Of a stretch of DNA of 51,230 nt, positions 41,280 to 50,347 are shown piece by piece; positions within the stretch are counted from its first letter, which is position 1, and the number at the start of each line of letters is the position of its first letter. The DNA is from Balneolaceae bacterium. GTDB taxonomy: Bacteria; Bacteroidota; Rhodothermia; Balneolales; Balneolaceae. The notes under the pieces are model-generated. The model did no database searches and was not told the origin of the DNA. It saw only the letters and a program-made list of their open reading frames with translations. Both the position numbers and the translations under genes were made by a program. The stretch is from contig REDS01000098.1 in NCBI GenBank assembly GCA_007693395.1, positions 1 to 51,230 on the forward strand. The letters run 5' to 3'.

Positions 41280-43298
41280 ATGGAATCACCCACAGTGCTC
41301 GTTGCCCTGATTATAGGATTGCCACTACTTGGTTTTCTCATAAACGGTATTTCCGGCCTTTTTTGGCAGAGTTTTCGATCAAAGAAGAGTTTTATCGGTA
41401 CTATAGCCAATTTTGCAGTTTTTATTCCTTTTCTGATAACTGTTTATCTGTTTCTGAACTTTAATGCAGAAGCAGGAGCCATTCACGCAAAACTTTTCAC
41501 CTGGATTGATACAGGTGGCCTCACTGTAGATATTGCCTATCAGATCGATCAACTCTCTCTGATAATGGCTCTTGTAGTTACCGGTGTGGGGTCATTGATA
41601 CACCTTTACTCAATCGGTTATATGTCGCACGATCCCGGTTTCTGGAAGTTCTTTGCTTACCTGAACCTGTTCATCTTTGCGATGCTTAATCTTATTTTGG
41701 CTGATAACCTGCTACTTCTCTTTTTGGGATGGGAAGGGGTAGGCCTTTGTTCTTATCTTCTTATCGGTTTCTGGTACACCGATATGCTGAAATCGGATGC
41801 AGCAAAAAAAGCTTTTCTTTACAACAGGGTTGGAGATTTTGCATTTCTGGTAGCGATCTTTATGATTTTTGAGGCTGTTGGGAGCCTGAATTTTGATGTG
41901 ATTCTTGCCAATCTGGATGCATTCACCGGTGATGCTGTATTCTGGATTGCATTTCTGATGTTTATAGGGGCAACAGGGAAGAGTGCTCAGATTCCACTCT
42001 TTGTTTGGCTGCCCGATGCGATGGCCGGTCCAACATCAGTGTCTGCACTTATACACGCGGCCACAATGGTTACATCGGGTATTTACCTCATTACAAGGAT
42101 GTCTCCGATGTACGTGCTCAGCCCCGAGGTGATGATGATCGTAGCGGTGATAGGTGCATTAACCGCAATCGTTGCAGCAACCATTGCCATTACGCAATAC
42201 GATATTAAAGGGGTTCTTGCTTATTCAACGGTTTCTCAGCTTGGTTTTATGTTTCTTGCACTTGGAGCAGGGGCTTACACTGCGGCACTATTTCATGTGA
42301 TTACGCACGCATTTTTCAAAGCATGCCTCTTTCTTGGCTCAGGTTCAGTAATTCACACCATGGAGCATGTAGAACACAAACTTCATGACAAAGGCAAGGA
42401 TGTGCATTTCGACCCCCAGGATATTCGCAACATGGGCGGTCTCAGAAAGTATATGCCGTCCACATATAAAACATTTTTGATAGCTACCATAGCTATTGCC
42501 GGTATACCGCCACTTGCCGGTTTCTTCTCGAAGGATGAAATTCTGATGCATACGATGAACATGGGCTTTGGTGAGTTTGCCGGTGCCATGTACTTCCTGC
42601 TCTGGGGAGTTGCAACGGTAACAGCATTCCTTACAGCATTCTACATGTTCCGCCTTACTCTTACTACCTTCCATGGAAGTTTCAAGCTGCCCAAGAAGGT
42701 AAAAGGCGCTGAAAATGCAGAGCAGTATCTGCATGAAAGCCCCTCAACAATGACCATTCCGCTCTGGACACTTGCGGGCCTTTCTGTAGTTGGTGGTTTT
42801 ATTGGTATCCCGAATTTTATTGCAAAAACTTTTGGTGGAGAGGGTACCATCAACTGGCTTGCAAGCTGGATAAGCCCAATTGCGGCAGACATACCCCTTA
42901 CACTTTCCATTCCTGCAGAATGGGCATTGATGATATTTGCAACACTGGTAGCAGTAGCCGGGGTGTACACGGCATTTAAAATGTATGGAAATGACAATCA
43001 GGAAGTTTCTGATGCCAAAATATCATCTCGCTTTGGCGGATTATATCAGGTTTGGAAAGAGAAGTACAATCTCGACGAACTATACGAAGGTACTGTTGTA
43101 CACCCAACGGTTCGATTCTCCGACAGAGTACTTGCTGTTTTCGACTTGAAAGTTATTGACGGATTTGTGAATGCTGTTGCCGGTATTGTTCGCCTTGCCG
43201 GAAGTTTGTTGAGATATATTCAAACCGGTGTAACAAGCAACTATGCATTCTTCCTTATTCTGGGTGTAATTCTGGTTCTCTCACTATTACTGTTTTAA
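41280..43298 (+). CDS. nuoL: NADH-quinone oxidoreductase subunit L (second set)
   Basis: 672 aa; ATG at 41280, one codon after a TTG. It has the full NuoL motif set: HLYSIGYM, FLGWEGVGLCSYLLIGFWYTD, NRVGDFAFL, ATGKSAQIPLFVWLPDAMAGPTSVSALIHAATMVTSGIY, and the long C-terminal lateral helix with FGGLYQVWKEKYNLDELYEG. It is clearly diverged from the nuoL at 16526 and has its own promoter region. The set L-M-N here lacks A-K, which probably reside elsewhere, in part at 86-906. Confidence 0.95.
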   Translation: MESPTVLVALIIGLPLLGFLINGISGLFWQSFRSKKSFIGTIANFAVFIPFLITVYLFLNFNAEAGAIHAKLFTWIDTGGLTVDIAYQIDQLSLIMALVVTGVGSLIHLYSIGYMSHDPGFWKFFAYLNLFIFAMLNLILADNLLLLFLGWEGVGLCSYLLIGFWYTDMLKSDAAKKAFLYNRVGDFAFLVAIFMIFEAVGSLNFDVILANLDAFTGDAVFWIAFLMFIGATGKSAQIPLFVWLPDAMAGPTSVSALIHAATMVTSGIYLITRMSPMYVLSPEVMMIVAVIGALTAIVAATIAITQYDIKGVLAYSTVSQLGFMFLALGAGAYTAALFHVITHAFFKACLFLGSGSVIHTMEHVEHKLHDKGKDVHFDPQDIRNMGGLRKYMPSTYKTFLIATIAIAGIPPLAGFFSKDEILMHTMNMGFGEFAGAMYFLLWGVATVTAFLTAFYMFRLTLTTFHGSFKLPKKVKGAENAEQYLHESPSTMTIPLWTLAGLSVVGGFIGIPNFIAKTFGGEGTINWLASWISPIAADIPLTLSIPAEWALMIFATLVAVAGVYTAFKMYGNDNQEVSDAKISSRFGGLYQVWKEKYNLDELYEGTVVHPTVRFSDRVLAVFDLKVIDGFVNAVAGIVRLAGSLLRYIQTGVTSNYAFFLILGVILVLSLLLF

Positions 43299-43317
43299 AG
43301 ATACTTAGCTGATAAAC

Positions 43318-44934
43318 ATGGAGTTTTTACTTAACCTTACCATCTATTTTCCGCTTCTTGGAGTGCTGGCGTTTCTTTTTCTGAAAGGTGATAACGCCGT
43401 AAAATGGACCAGTCTTGTTGTAACATCAATCACCTTTTTACTTTCGTTGCCTCTGCTGTTTAACTTTGATGTAGCAGGCTCTGCAACACCGCAGTTTGTA
43501 ACGGAAGGCTCACCTATTCTTTCCGGCTTAGATATCAAGTATCTGGTTGGACTCGACGGGCTCAGTTTACTTCTGTTCATGCTCACCACACTTTTCGGGC
43601 CAATTGTAATACTTGCTTCCTGGAACTCGGTGAAGAAAAGCCTGGTAGGCTATTACAGTATGTTGCTTATCCTTCAAACTGCATCGCTTGGAGTATTTGC
43701 TTCATTAGATCTCGTTGTATTTTACGTTTTCTTTGAATTGTCACTCATTCCAATGTATTTCCTTATCGGTATATGGGGTGGCAGTGATAAAGTTCGTGCA
43801 ACCATCAAATTTTTTATCTACACGCTTGTTGGCTCGTTGATCATGCTTGTTGCACTGATCTATCTGGGTTACAATGCAGGAGCTGCAACAGGAGTTTATC
43901 AGTTTACAGCAGACTGGAGATTTATTTCAAGCCCGGAGTACACCATTGGCCTTGTAGAGCAAACATGGCTTTTCCTTGCTTTTGCACTTGCTTTCTGTAT
44001 AAAGGTGCCGCTCTTTCCATTCCATACCTGGCTTCCTTACGCACATACAGAAGCGCCAACAGCAGGTTCTGTAGTTCTGGCAGCTATTATGTTGAAGCTT
44101 GGAACATACGGTCTGATCCGGGTTTGTATGACAGCCTTCCCAAACGCATTCATGGAATTTGCCCCCTGGATGGCCACCCTTGCGGTGATTGGCATCATAT
44201 ATGGTGCTCTTGTGGCGATGGTTCAGAAAGATGTTAAAAAGCTGGTTGCATATTCATCGGTCAGCCATCTTGGCTTTGTAGTTCTTGGTATCTTTGCATT
44301 CAACACAATTGCAGTGCAAGGTGCCATCATCCAGATGATTAATCACGGCCTTTCAACCGGCGCTCTCTTCCTTATTGTTGGAATGATTTATGACCGCCGC
44401 CATACCCGTATGATTGCTGATTTTGGCGGAATTGCCAAGAAAATGCCTGTTTTTGCGGTGATGTTTATGATTGCAACGCTGGCATCTATTGGTTTACCGG
44501 GACTCAACGGATTTATTGGTGAGTTTTTCATTCTGAACGGCTCATTCTTTTCAGAACTATATGCAAATAAAGCCTATGCTGTTATTGCGGCTTTAGGTGT
44601 AATATTGGCGGCTGTGTACATGCTCTGGATGTATCAAAGAGTGATGTTCGGTCCAATTACCAATAAAGAGAATGAGAAGCTTATCGATCTGAACGGCCGC
44701 GAAATAGGTTTGCTCGTACCGCTTGTGATATTCATGGTATGGATTGGTATTCGCCCTGTTGATTTTACAAAATACTCTGAAGAGTGGGTTGATACTTACA
44801 TTACCCTTTCAGAGGAGAAAAGTATTACTGTTATCGAAAACACGAGCAAAGAAGATATACCAAACTGGACCGCAAGGTTTTATAATATCGACGAAAATCA
44901 GTCTGAGTACAGATTGGCACATCAGGGAAAATAG
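43318..44934 (+). CDS. nuoM: NADH-quinone oxidoreductase subunit M (second set)
   Basis: 538 aa. Motifs: YLVGLDGLSLLLFMLTTL, FFELSLIPMYFLIGIWGG, PLFPFHTWLPYAHTEAPTAGSVVLAAIMLKLGTYGLIR, AYSSVSHLGFVVLG and LPGLNGFIGEF. The last 50 residues are a charged soluble tail (EEKSITVIENTSKEDIPNW) longer than in the first nuoM. It starts 20 nt after nuoL. Confidence 0.95.
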   Translation: MEFLLNLTIYFPLLGVLAFLFLKGDNAVKWTSLVVTSITFLLSLPLLFNFDVAGSATPQFVTEGSPILSGLDIKYLVGLDGLSLLLFMLTTLFGPIVILASWNSVKKSLVGYYSMLLILQTASLGVFASLDLVVFYVFFELSLIPMYFLIGIWGGSDKVRATIKFFIYTLVGSLIMLVALIYLGYNAGAATGVYQFTADWRFISSPEYTIGLVEQTWLFLAFALAFCIKVPLFPFHTWLPYAHTEAPTAGSVVLAAIMLKLGTYGLIRVCMTAFPNAFMEFAPWMATLAVIGIIYGALVAMVQKDVKKLVAYSSVSHLGFVVLGIFAFNTIAVQGAIIQMINHGLSTGALFLIVGMIYDRRHTRMIADFGGIAKKMPVFAVMFMIATLASIGLPGLNGFIGEFFILNGSFFSELYANKAYAVIAALGVILAAVYMLWMYQRVMFGPITNKENEKLIDLNGREIGLLVPLVIFMVWIGIRPVDFTKYSEEWVDTYITLSEEKSITVIENTSKEDIPNWTARFYNIDENQSEYRLAHQGK

Positions 44935-44949
44935 TCTCAAAGAATCATT

Positions 44950-45234
44950 ATGAAAGCATTATCCGCTGAAATCATTGAAAAGGAACTCACCGGTTTAGAT
45001 GACTGGGAGTTTGAGGACGATAAAATTTCAAAGAAATTTGAGTTCGGTAATTTTAAAGAGGCTCTGTCATTTATGGTTCGGGTAGGTTTTGAGGCAGAAG
45101 AGCAAGCCCATCATCCGGAATGGTTTAACGTGTACAACAGGGTAGAGATAAGCCTGAGTACACATGATGCCGGCAATAAGGTAACAGAGAAAGATATTCA
45201 CCTGGCCAAAGCAATTGAAGCTATAGCAAACTGA
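44950..45234 (+). CDS. phhB: Pterin-4a-carbinolamine dehydratase
   Basis: 94 aa. The enzyme dehydrates 4a-hydroxytetrahydrobiopterin formed by aromatic amino acid hydroxylases. The active-site set is intact: EEQAHHPEWFNVYNRVEISL followed by STHDAG and the Asp near KD (about residues 54-85). Length is typical. It lies between nuoM and nuoN, 15 nt after nuoM, so it belongs to the respiratory transcription unit. I recall the same arrangement in the Rhodothermus marinus complex I operon, where the protein was proposed to be associated with complex I. No aromatic hydroxylase is in the window. Confidence 0.93.
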   Translation: MKALSAEIIEKELTGLDDWEFEDDKISKKFEFGNFKEALSFMVRVGFEAEEQAHHPEWFNVYNRVEISLSTHDAGNKVTEKDIHLAKAIEAIAN

Positions 45235-45282
45235 TTTGGCAAATTAAATCAAAAATTAGTGCACAGGATTTAAAACAAACAA

Positions 45283-46725
45283 TTGATGGATTATTTACAC
45301 GACTTACACTCATTTTTGCCCGGTATTATCGTTGCTATTGCCGGCCTTACAGTGATTATGCTCGATGCCTTCAAAAAATCTATTGCTATATCATATTCTG
45401 TGGCGGTTTTTGGATTAGGTATTGCAGCACTTTTTGCAATACAATCTCTATTTGGTGATTCCGGCACTGCTTTCTCCGGTATGATTGTTTATGGCGGTAC
45501 CGGTGCATTTGGTACAGTGATTGTACTGTTGGGGGCACTTTTCTGCGTGATAATATCAAAAGATTATCTCGAAGATCTGGATCTTCATAATGGTGAAGTT
45601 TACGCCATGGTACTCTTCTCTGTTACGGGAATGCTTGGGCTTGCTCTGTCGAATGACTTGATTACGCTCTTTATCAGTCTTGAAACCATGTCGATCTGTT
45701 TGTATGTACTTGCAGGCCTGATGAAGAATGAGAAAATAGGCGCAGAGGCAGCTCTCAAATATTTTCTCTTAGGGGCGTTTTCTACAGGTTTTCTGCTTTA
45801 CGGTATAGCACTTATCTATGGTGCAACAGGCCATACAAATCTTGTTGAAATTGCGGGTGCTGCGGAGCCAACCTTACTGTTTTTTGCAGGTTCTGCACTA
45901 CTTTTGGTGGGTATTTTCTTCAAAATTGCTGCAGTACCATTCCATATGTGGGCTCCTGATGTGTACCAGGGCACGCCAACTACCCTTACAGCTTTTATGG
46001 CTACAGCAGCTAAATCTGCAACCTTCGTAGCATTTATTCTGGTACTTACCAGAATGCTTCCTGACTCAGAGGCAGGTGACTGGACAAACGTAATTCAGGT
46101 TGTTGCAGTAATTACAATGATTGTGGGCAACCTTATTGCGCTTGCGCAGAACAATGTTAAGCGAATGCTTGCATACTCAAGCATTGCTCATGCAGGTTAT
46201 CTGATGGTTGGTCTTGCCGCAGGAACTGCTGCCGGCTACTCAGGAGTTCTGTATTATTTGTTTGCTTACACGTTGATGAATGTTGGGGCATTTGGTGTAA
46301 TAGCATATTATGAGCGTAACCACGGTCTCGACTTTACTGAAATTGACAGTTATGCCGGTCTCGGTTTCAAAATGCCTGTGATGGGTGTAATGCTTTCTGT
46401 TTTTCTCTTTTCTCTGGCAGGTATACCACCGCTTGTAGGGTTTGTTGGCAAATATTATGTGTTTGCAGCTGCTGTTCAGGCAGGTTTAATTCCGCTCGCC
46501 ATAATTGGTGTGTTAGCGAGTGCTGCAAGTGTTTACTATTACCTCAGGGTAATGGTGTATCTATACTTCAAGGAAGCTCACAAAGAATACACGCTCAAAC
46601 AACCAAGTTTCTTGTTCAAAACCACATTGATTCTTCTGGCTGTTCTTACAGTCTACTATGGTATTGAACCGGTATTGCCTACATCCGGCCTTATTGAGTT
46701 GATACACTCCTATTACGCACTTTAA
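45283..46725 (+). CDS. nuoN: NADH-quinone oxidoreductase subunit N (second set)
   Basis: 480 aa. Motifs: FISLETMSICLYVLAGLMK, AALKYFLLGAFSTGFLLYG, VPFHMWAPDVYQGTPTTLTAFMATAAK, KRMLAYSSIAHAGYLMVGLA and AGIPPLVGFVGKYYVF. It differs from the first nuoN in many positions, as expected for separate sets. It ends the plus-strand respiratory unit 183 nt before rpsF; no obvious hairpin separates them. Confidence 0.95.
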   Translation: MMDYLHDLHSFLPGIIVAIAGLTVIMLDAFKKSIAISYSVAVFGLGIAALFAIQSLFGDSGTAFSGMIVYGGTGAFGTVIVLLGALFCVIISKDYLEDLDLHNGEVYAMVLFSVTGMLGLALSNDLITLFISLETMSICLYVLAGLMKNEKIGAEAALKYFLLGAFSTGFLLYGIALIYGATGHTNLVEIAGAAEPTLLFFAGSALLLVGIFFKIAAVPFHMWAPDVYQGTPTTLTAFMATAAKSATFVAFILVLTRMLPDSEAGDWTNVIQVVAVITMIVGNLIALAQNNVKRMLAYSSIAHAGYLMVGLAAGTAAGYSGVLYYLFAYTLMNVGAFGVIAYYERNHGLDFTEIDSYAGLGFKMPVMGVMLSVFLFSLAGIPPLVGFVGKYYVFAAAVQAGLIPLAIIGVLASAASVYYYLRVMVYLYFKEAHKEYTLKQPSFLFKTTLILLAVLTVYYGIEPVLPTSGLIELIHSYYAL

Positions 46726-46807
46726 GCGCGGAATTTTTTAGTCTGGGCTCAATCAGAAAAGGTCTGCAATTCCAAGCAGTATACAGCATTGAATTTGCAT
46801 GCGTACA

Positions 46808-46838
46808 TTGTAATCTAATAATCTAATCCTTATCTTTT
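46808..46838 (+). promoter_or_regulatory. Bacteroidota-type promoter for rpsF operon
   Basis: TTG (46808-46810), 20-nt spacer and TATCTTTT (46831-46838), seven of eight positions to TAnnTTTG when N is not counted as mismatch. The transcript would begin just before the leader hairpin at 46847. Confidence 0.5.
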
Positions 46839-46846
46839 AAGGCTCT

Positions 46847-46888
46847 GTCATCGGCATAATGTACGATGACTGTTTCCAATAAAGGAAA
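46847..46888 (+). promoter_or_regulatory. Two leader hairpins upstream of rpsF
   Basis: GTCATCG (46847-46853) pairs with CGATGAC (46864-46870) around 10 nt. A second stem TTTCC (46873-46877) and GGAAA (46884-46888) follows. Both lie in the predicted 5' leader of rpsF. Ribosomal protein operons of this kind are often autoregulated through an S6:S18 binding leader; whether these stems carry that specific bulge motif I could not confirm. Confidence 0.4.
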
Positions 46889-46908
46889 ACAACCAAAGAA
46901 CAAATAGA

Positions 46909-47292
46909 ATGAAAAAAGACTTTTATGAAATGACTTACATTCTGAACCCCGTTCTCGACGAGGAGAAGTTTTCAGAAATGGTAAGTTTTGTGAATAAGCT
47001 AATCGAAGACAACGGTGGTGATATCGTTGAAGTTGACGAGTGGGGAGTAAAAAAGCTTGCCTACGAAATGGATAAGAAAAGTACGGGTTACTATGTAAAC
47101 ATGTACTTCAATGCTCCGGGTACTGCTATTGAAGTGGTAGAGAGAAATATGAGAATTCATGATGATATCATGAGGTATCTCACCCTTAAGTACGACGCTA
47201 AAATGAAACGCTACTTTGATCTCAGACAAAAAGGTGAAGCACCTACTATTTTTGAAGAAGAGTCAGAAGAAGCAAACGAAGACGATAATTAA
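46909..47292 (+). CDS. rpsF: Ribosomal protein S6
   Basis: 127 aa. Starts [14 protein letters not shown], the S6 pattern, with the core [23 protein letters not shown] and the loop [11 protein letters not shown]. It binds 16S rRNA together with S18. The acidic tail ([12 protein letters not shown]) resembles the C-terminal extension of other S6 proteins. First gene of the rpsF-rpsR-rplI operon; the ssb gene often found between S6 and S18 is absent. Confidence 0.97.
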   Translation: MKKDFYEMTYILNPVLDEEKFSEMVSFVNKLIEDNGGDIVEVDEWGVKKLAYEMDKKSTGYYVNMYFNAPGTAIEVVERNMRIHDDIMRYLTLKYDAKMKRYFDLRQKGEAPTIFEEESEEANEDDN

Positions 47293-47303
47293 GGAGATTA
47301 GCT

Positions 47304-47555
47304 ATGATTAATAATCCATCACACCCCAAAAAAGGCCACCTAAAAAATAAAGACTGCAAATTCACTAAAGCAGGTTTTGAATACATCGACTACAAACAGA
47401 CCGACATTCTTGAGCGTTTCATCAACGATCAGGGTAAAATGCTGCCAAGAAGAGTAACAGGTACAAGTGCCAAACATCAAAGACAGCTCTCACTGGCCGT
47501 GAAACGTGCGAGATTTTTAGGTCTTATTCCATACGTAACCGAAAACCTGAGGTAA
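47304..47555 (+). CDS. rpsR: Ribosomal protein S18
   Basis: 83 aa. The core [52 protein letters not shown]-like stretch (about residues 26-78) is standard for S18. The basic N-terminus has one Cys. It is 11 nt after rpsF and 7 nt before rplI, and pairs with S6 in the 30S platform. Confidence 0.97.
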   Translation: MINNPSHPKKGHLKNKDCKFTKAGFEYIDYKQTDILERFINDQGKMLPRRVTGTSAKHQRQLSLAVKRARFLGLIPYVTENLR

Positions 47556-47562
47556 GAGACTA

Positions 47563-48012
47563 ATGAAGCTAATACTAAAAGAAGACGTTGAAAAACTGGG
47601 TTCTGCCGGTGATTTGGTTGATGTAAAACCCGGCTATGGCAGAAACTATTTAATTCCTCAGGCTAAAGCTGTTCTTGCTACGGAGGGTGCTATTAAGCAA
47701 TACGAAAACCTTAAGCGGGAAGCAGAGCTCAGAGCTGAGCTCACTGTTGAAGCTGCGAAAGAGCTTGCAGCACAGTTGAGTGCCACATCACTAACTATTC
47801 CTGTTAAAGTTGGTGAAGACGATAAGATCCACGGAACCGTTACAAACATTCAGATTGCGGAAGCACTTGAACAACGCGATATCATAATTGACAGAAGAAA
47901 GATCACTGTAGATCAGGATATCAAAACTCTTGGTGAATACACCGCAACTATTAATCTGATGGGTGAATTAAACCCACAGGTAAAAGTTTGGGTAGTTAAA
48001 GAAGACGAGTAA
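47563..48012 (+). CDS. rplI: Ribosomal protein L9
   Basis: 149 aa, the typical full length. The N-terminal domain MKLILKEDVEKLGSAGDLVDV is followed by KPGYGRNYLIPQAKAV, then a long connecting helix (about residues 45-75), and a C-terminal domain with TIPVKVGEDDKIHGTVTNIQIAEAL. It binds 23S rRNA and bridges to neighbouring ribosomes. Confidence 0.97.
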   Translation: MKLILKEDVEKLGSAGDLVDVKPGYGRNYLIPQAKAVLATEGAIKQYENLKREAELRAELTVEAAKELAAQLSATSLTIPVKVGEDDKIHGTVTNIQIAEALEQRDIIIDRRKITVDQDIKTLGEYTATINLMGELNPQVKVWVVKEDE

Positions 48013-48049
48013 TTAACTACTCCTTTCGATTAATTTTTTATCGTTGAGA

Positions 48050-49981
48050 ATGAAAAAATCAGGATTCATGATGGGGATAGCACTATTAGTGCTTTCCCCT
48101 TTTTTTGTTTACGCACAGCTGCTTGACCCGGTAGATTACAGGTTTGTTGAGGTACCAGAATCTGCCAAAGCCGGTGAAATTTTTGAAGTGAAAGTTGAAG
48201 CAACTATTGAAGGTGAGTGGCATCTCTATTCCGTGCTTAATGATCCTGATGCAGGGCCTTACCCAACAACTTTCTCATCAGCTATTCCACAGATGGCAAT
48301 AGCCGGGGATGTAACGGAAACTGAGGCTGTAATAGCTTTCGACCCTAACTTTAATACAGAGTTAGGCTGGCACTCTAAAAGGGCTGAATTCGTTATTCCT
48401 GTTGCTTTTCGTCCCGATCTTGAAGGCGAACAGCTAATTCATCTTGAAGTTCTGTACCAGGTTTGTGATGACCGTTCATGTCTGCCTCCAAAAACTAAAT
48501 CTATAGAAGGCACTATTGTTCTTGCAGGGGTTGCTGATGTTCCGTTCAACGACTTTCCCGACGAAGCTGAGTTTACTCAGCAGGATGAAGCATTTGAGCT
48601 TACAAGCGATGCATCTGTACCATCTGATAATGTATGGGGTTTTCTTTGGCTGGCCATTACAGCCGGCTTCGCAGCACTTCTGACACCGTGCGTATTCCCC
48701 TTGATTCCGCTTGTTGTTTCATATTTTTCTAATCAGGGCGGTGATGGCAAAAAGGGCACAAGCTGGGTGCAAGCCATTATTTTTGGCCTCTCTATCGTTT
48801 TGATTTTTACTGCAATTGGTGCACTGCTTGCATTAATTCTCGGTGTTGCCGGGGTAAGTCAGTTTGCGTCGAATCCGTGGGTAAATCTTATTATCGGTTT
48901 GATGTTTGTGGTCTTTGGTGTAAGCCTTCTTGGCATGTTCGAATTACGCCTGCCCTACAGGCTAACAAACTGGCTCAACAGAAAAAGTAATGAAGGCGGG
49001 GGTGTGGTTGGTACACTCTTTATGGGCTTTACCATCAGTGCAGTATCATTCTCATGCACCGCGCCATTTGTTGGAGCTATACTTGCAGCTACAACAGGAG
49101 GCGAGTGGTTTTTTCCAATAGTTGGAATGCTTGGTTTTTCTGCTGCATTTGCCAGCCCGTTTGTACTTTTTGCGATGTTCCCGGGTTATCTTGAGTCACT
49201 TCCAAAAAGTGGATCCTGGATGAATGTTGTTAAAGTTATTCTTGGTTTCATCATCCTTGCTGCAGCAGTCAAGTTTTTATCAAATGCAGATATCATTTGG
49301 GAGTGGGGTTTTATAACAAGGCCATTAGGAATTGCTATATGGATAACCTTGTTTTTCCTCGCCGGACTCTATCTACTTGGAACCTATGCCCTTCATGGAG
49401 ATGAGAGGCCGAAATATATAACTTCCGGCAGGTTATTGCTGGCTATTCCCTTCCTTTTGTTCAGTTTCTACCTGTTGCCGGGACTAATGGGTGCATCTTT
49501 GGGGATATGGGATGCCTGGCTTCCGGCAAGACAAGCAACAGACGTGAGTGTGGTAAGGGCTATCACATCATCTGGTGGGGTTGTTGCGGAGAGTGATCAA
49601 TGGTCGAGTAATTATGAAGAATCTGTAGAACGCGCTATTGCTGATAACCGCCCAATATTCATTGATTTTACCGGGTATACATGTACAAATTGCAGGGCAA
49701 TGGAGAGCACGGTATTTCCGCGTGAAAATATTGCAGAAAGATTTCAGAGAATGGAAAAAGTAAAGCTTTACACTGATGGCGGGCAAAACGCTGCAGAAAA
49801 TCAGAAATTTCAGTTCGAACTAAGCGGTACCCTTGCTCTTCCAACCTATGTAATTGTAGATCCCGCTACTGGAACTGTGTTAGATCAGTTGATTGGTTTC
49901 ACAAGGGCACCCGATTTTGAGAGCTTCCTCGACAGAGGTTTTGAGAGATTTGAACGATTAAATTCGCAAGCGGCTTTGTAG
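48050..49981 (+). CDS. dsbD: Thiol:disulfide interchange protein DsbD
   Basis: 643 aa; ATG at 48050, two codons after a TTG that is also possible. It has a signal peptide (residues 1-23) and an N-terminal DsbD-alpha-like domain with Cys139 and Cys144. The central membrane domain of about eight helices has TPCVFP (Cys214) and FSCTAPF (Cys336), the transmembrane redox pair. The C-terminal thioredoxin-like domain has GYTCTNC (Cys545, Cys548). It carries electrons from cytoplasmic thioredoxin to the periplasm for protein repair and cytochrome c maturation. It is 37 nt downstream of rplI. Confidence 0.92.
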   Translation: MKKSGFMMGIALLVLSPFFVYAQLLDPVDYRFVEVPESAKAGEIFEVKVEATIEGEWHLYSVLNDPDAGPYPTTFSSAIPQMAIAGDVTETEAVIAFDPNFNTELGWHSKRAEFVIPVAFRPDLEGEQLIHLEVLYQVCDDRSCLPPKTKSIEGTIVLAGVADVPFNDFPDEAEFTQQDEAFELTSDASVPSDNVWGFLWLAITAGFAALLTPCVFPLIPLVVSYFSNQGGDGKKGTSWVQAIIFGLSIVLIFTAIGALLALILGVAGVSQFASNPWVNLIIGLMFVVFGVSLLGMFELRLPYRLTNWLNRKSNEGGGVVGTLFMGFTISAVSFSCTAPFVGAILAATTGGEWFFPIVGMLGFSAAFASPFVLFAMFPGYLESLPKSGSWMNVVKVILGFIILAAAVKFLSNADIIWEWGFITRPLGIAIWITLFFLAGLYLLGTYALHGDERPKYITSGRLLLAIPFLLFSFYLLPGLMGASLGIWDAWLPARQATDVSVVRAITSSGGVVAESDQWSSNYEESVERAIADNRPIFIDFTGYTCTNCRAMESTVFPRENIAERFQRMEKVKLYTDGGQNAAENQKFQFELSGTLALPTYVIVDPATGTVLDQLIGFTRAPDFESFLDRGFERFERLNSQAAL

Positions 49982-50347
49982 CCAGACTCTCAAAAAAAAC
50001 TTTTTTACTGCAATTTTTATTTTGAACTTCAGCTTTGGAAAAGATAGTTCTCAATCTGCGCCTGTTTTTCTAACCTTTTTTTACAATTCATAACGTCTTT
50101 CTGTAACGTGAAAATTGTGGTATAAGAATAGTAAAAACCTTCTTAATTTCATTTAAACATCATTTTTTAGTGGCATACATTTCGTAAAATGGAAAATAAA
50201 TTGAAAAAATAAAGTCATTTTTCCGTTCAAGAATCGTCCTGATTACTTCTAAAAAAAAAGTTTTTAATAAAGACAAATACTATTGCAAATAAATCCACCT
50301 TTTGAGATTTTTCCTACTTCATATTCAAATTATAAATTAAATGCTCT
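49982..50347. other. AT-rich gene-free region
   Basis: 366 nt between dsbD and the OmpA-like gene with several A and T runs. No ORF, hairpin or clear TTG/TAnnTTTG pair was recognised. It should contain the OmpA-like gene promoter. Confidence 0.4.

Noticed and set aside
41280-46725. nuoL/M/N at the right as a further Mrp-type antiporter
   Set aside because: The L-M-N order, the NuoL lateral-helix tail and the NuoN motif VPFHMWAPDVYQG identify complex I subunits.
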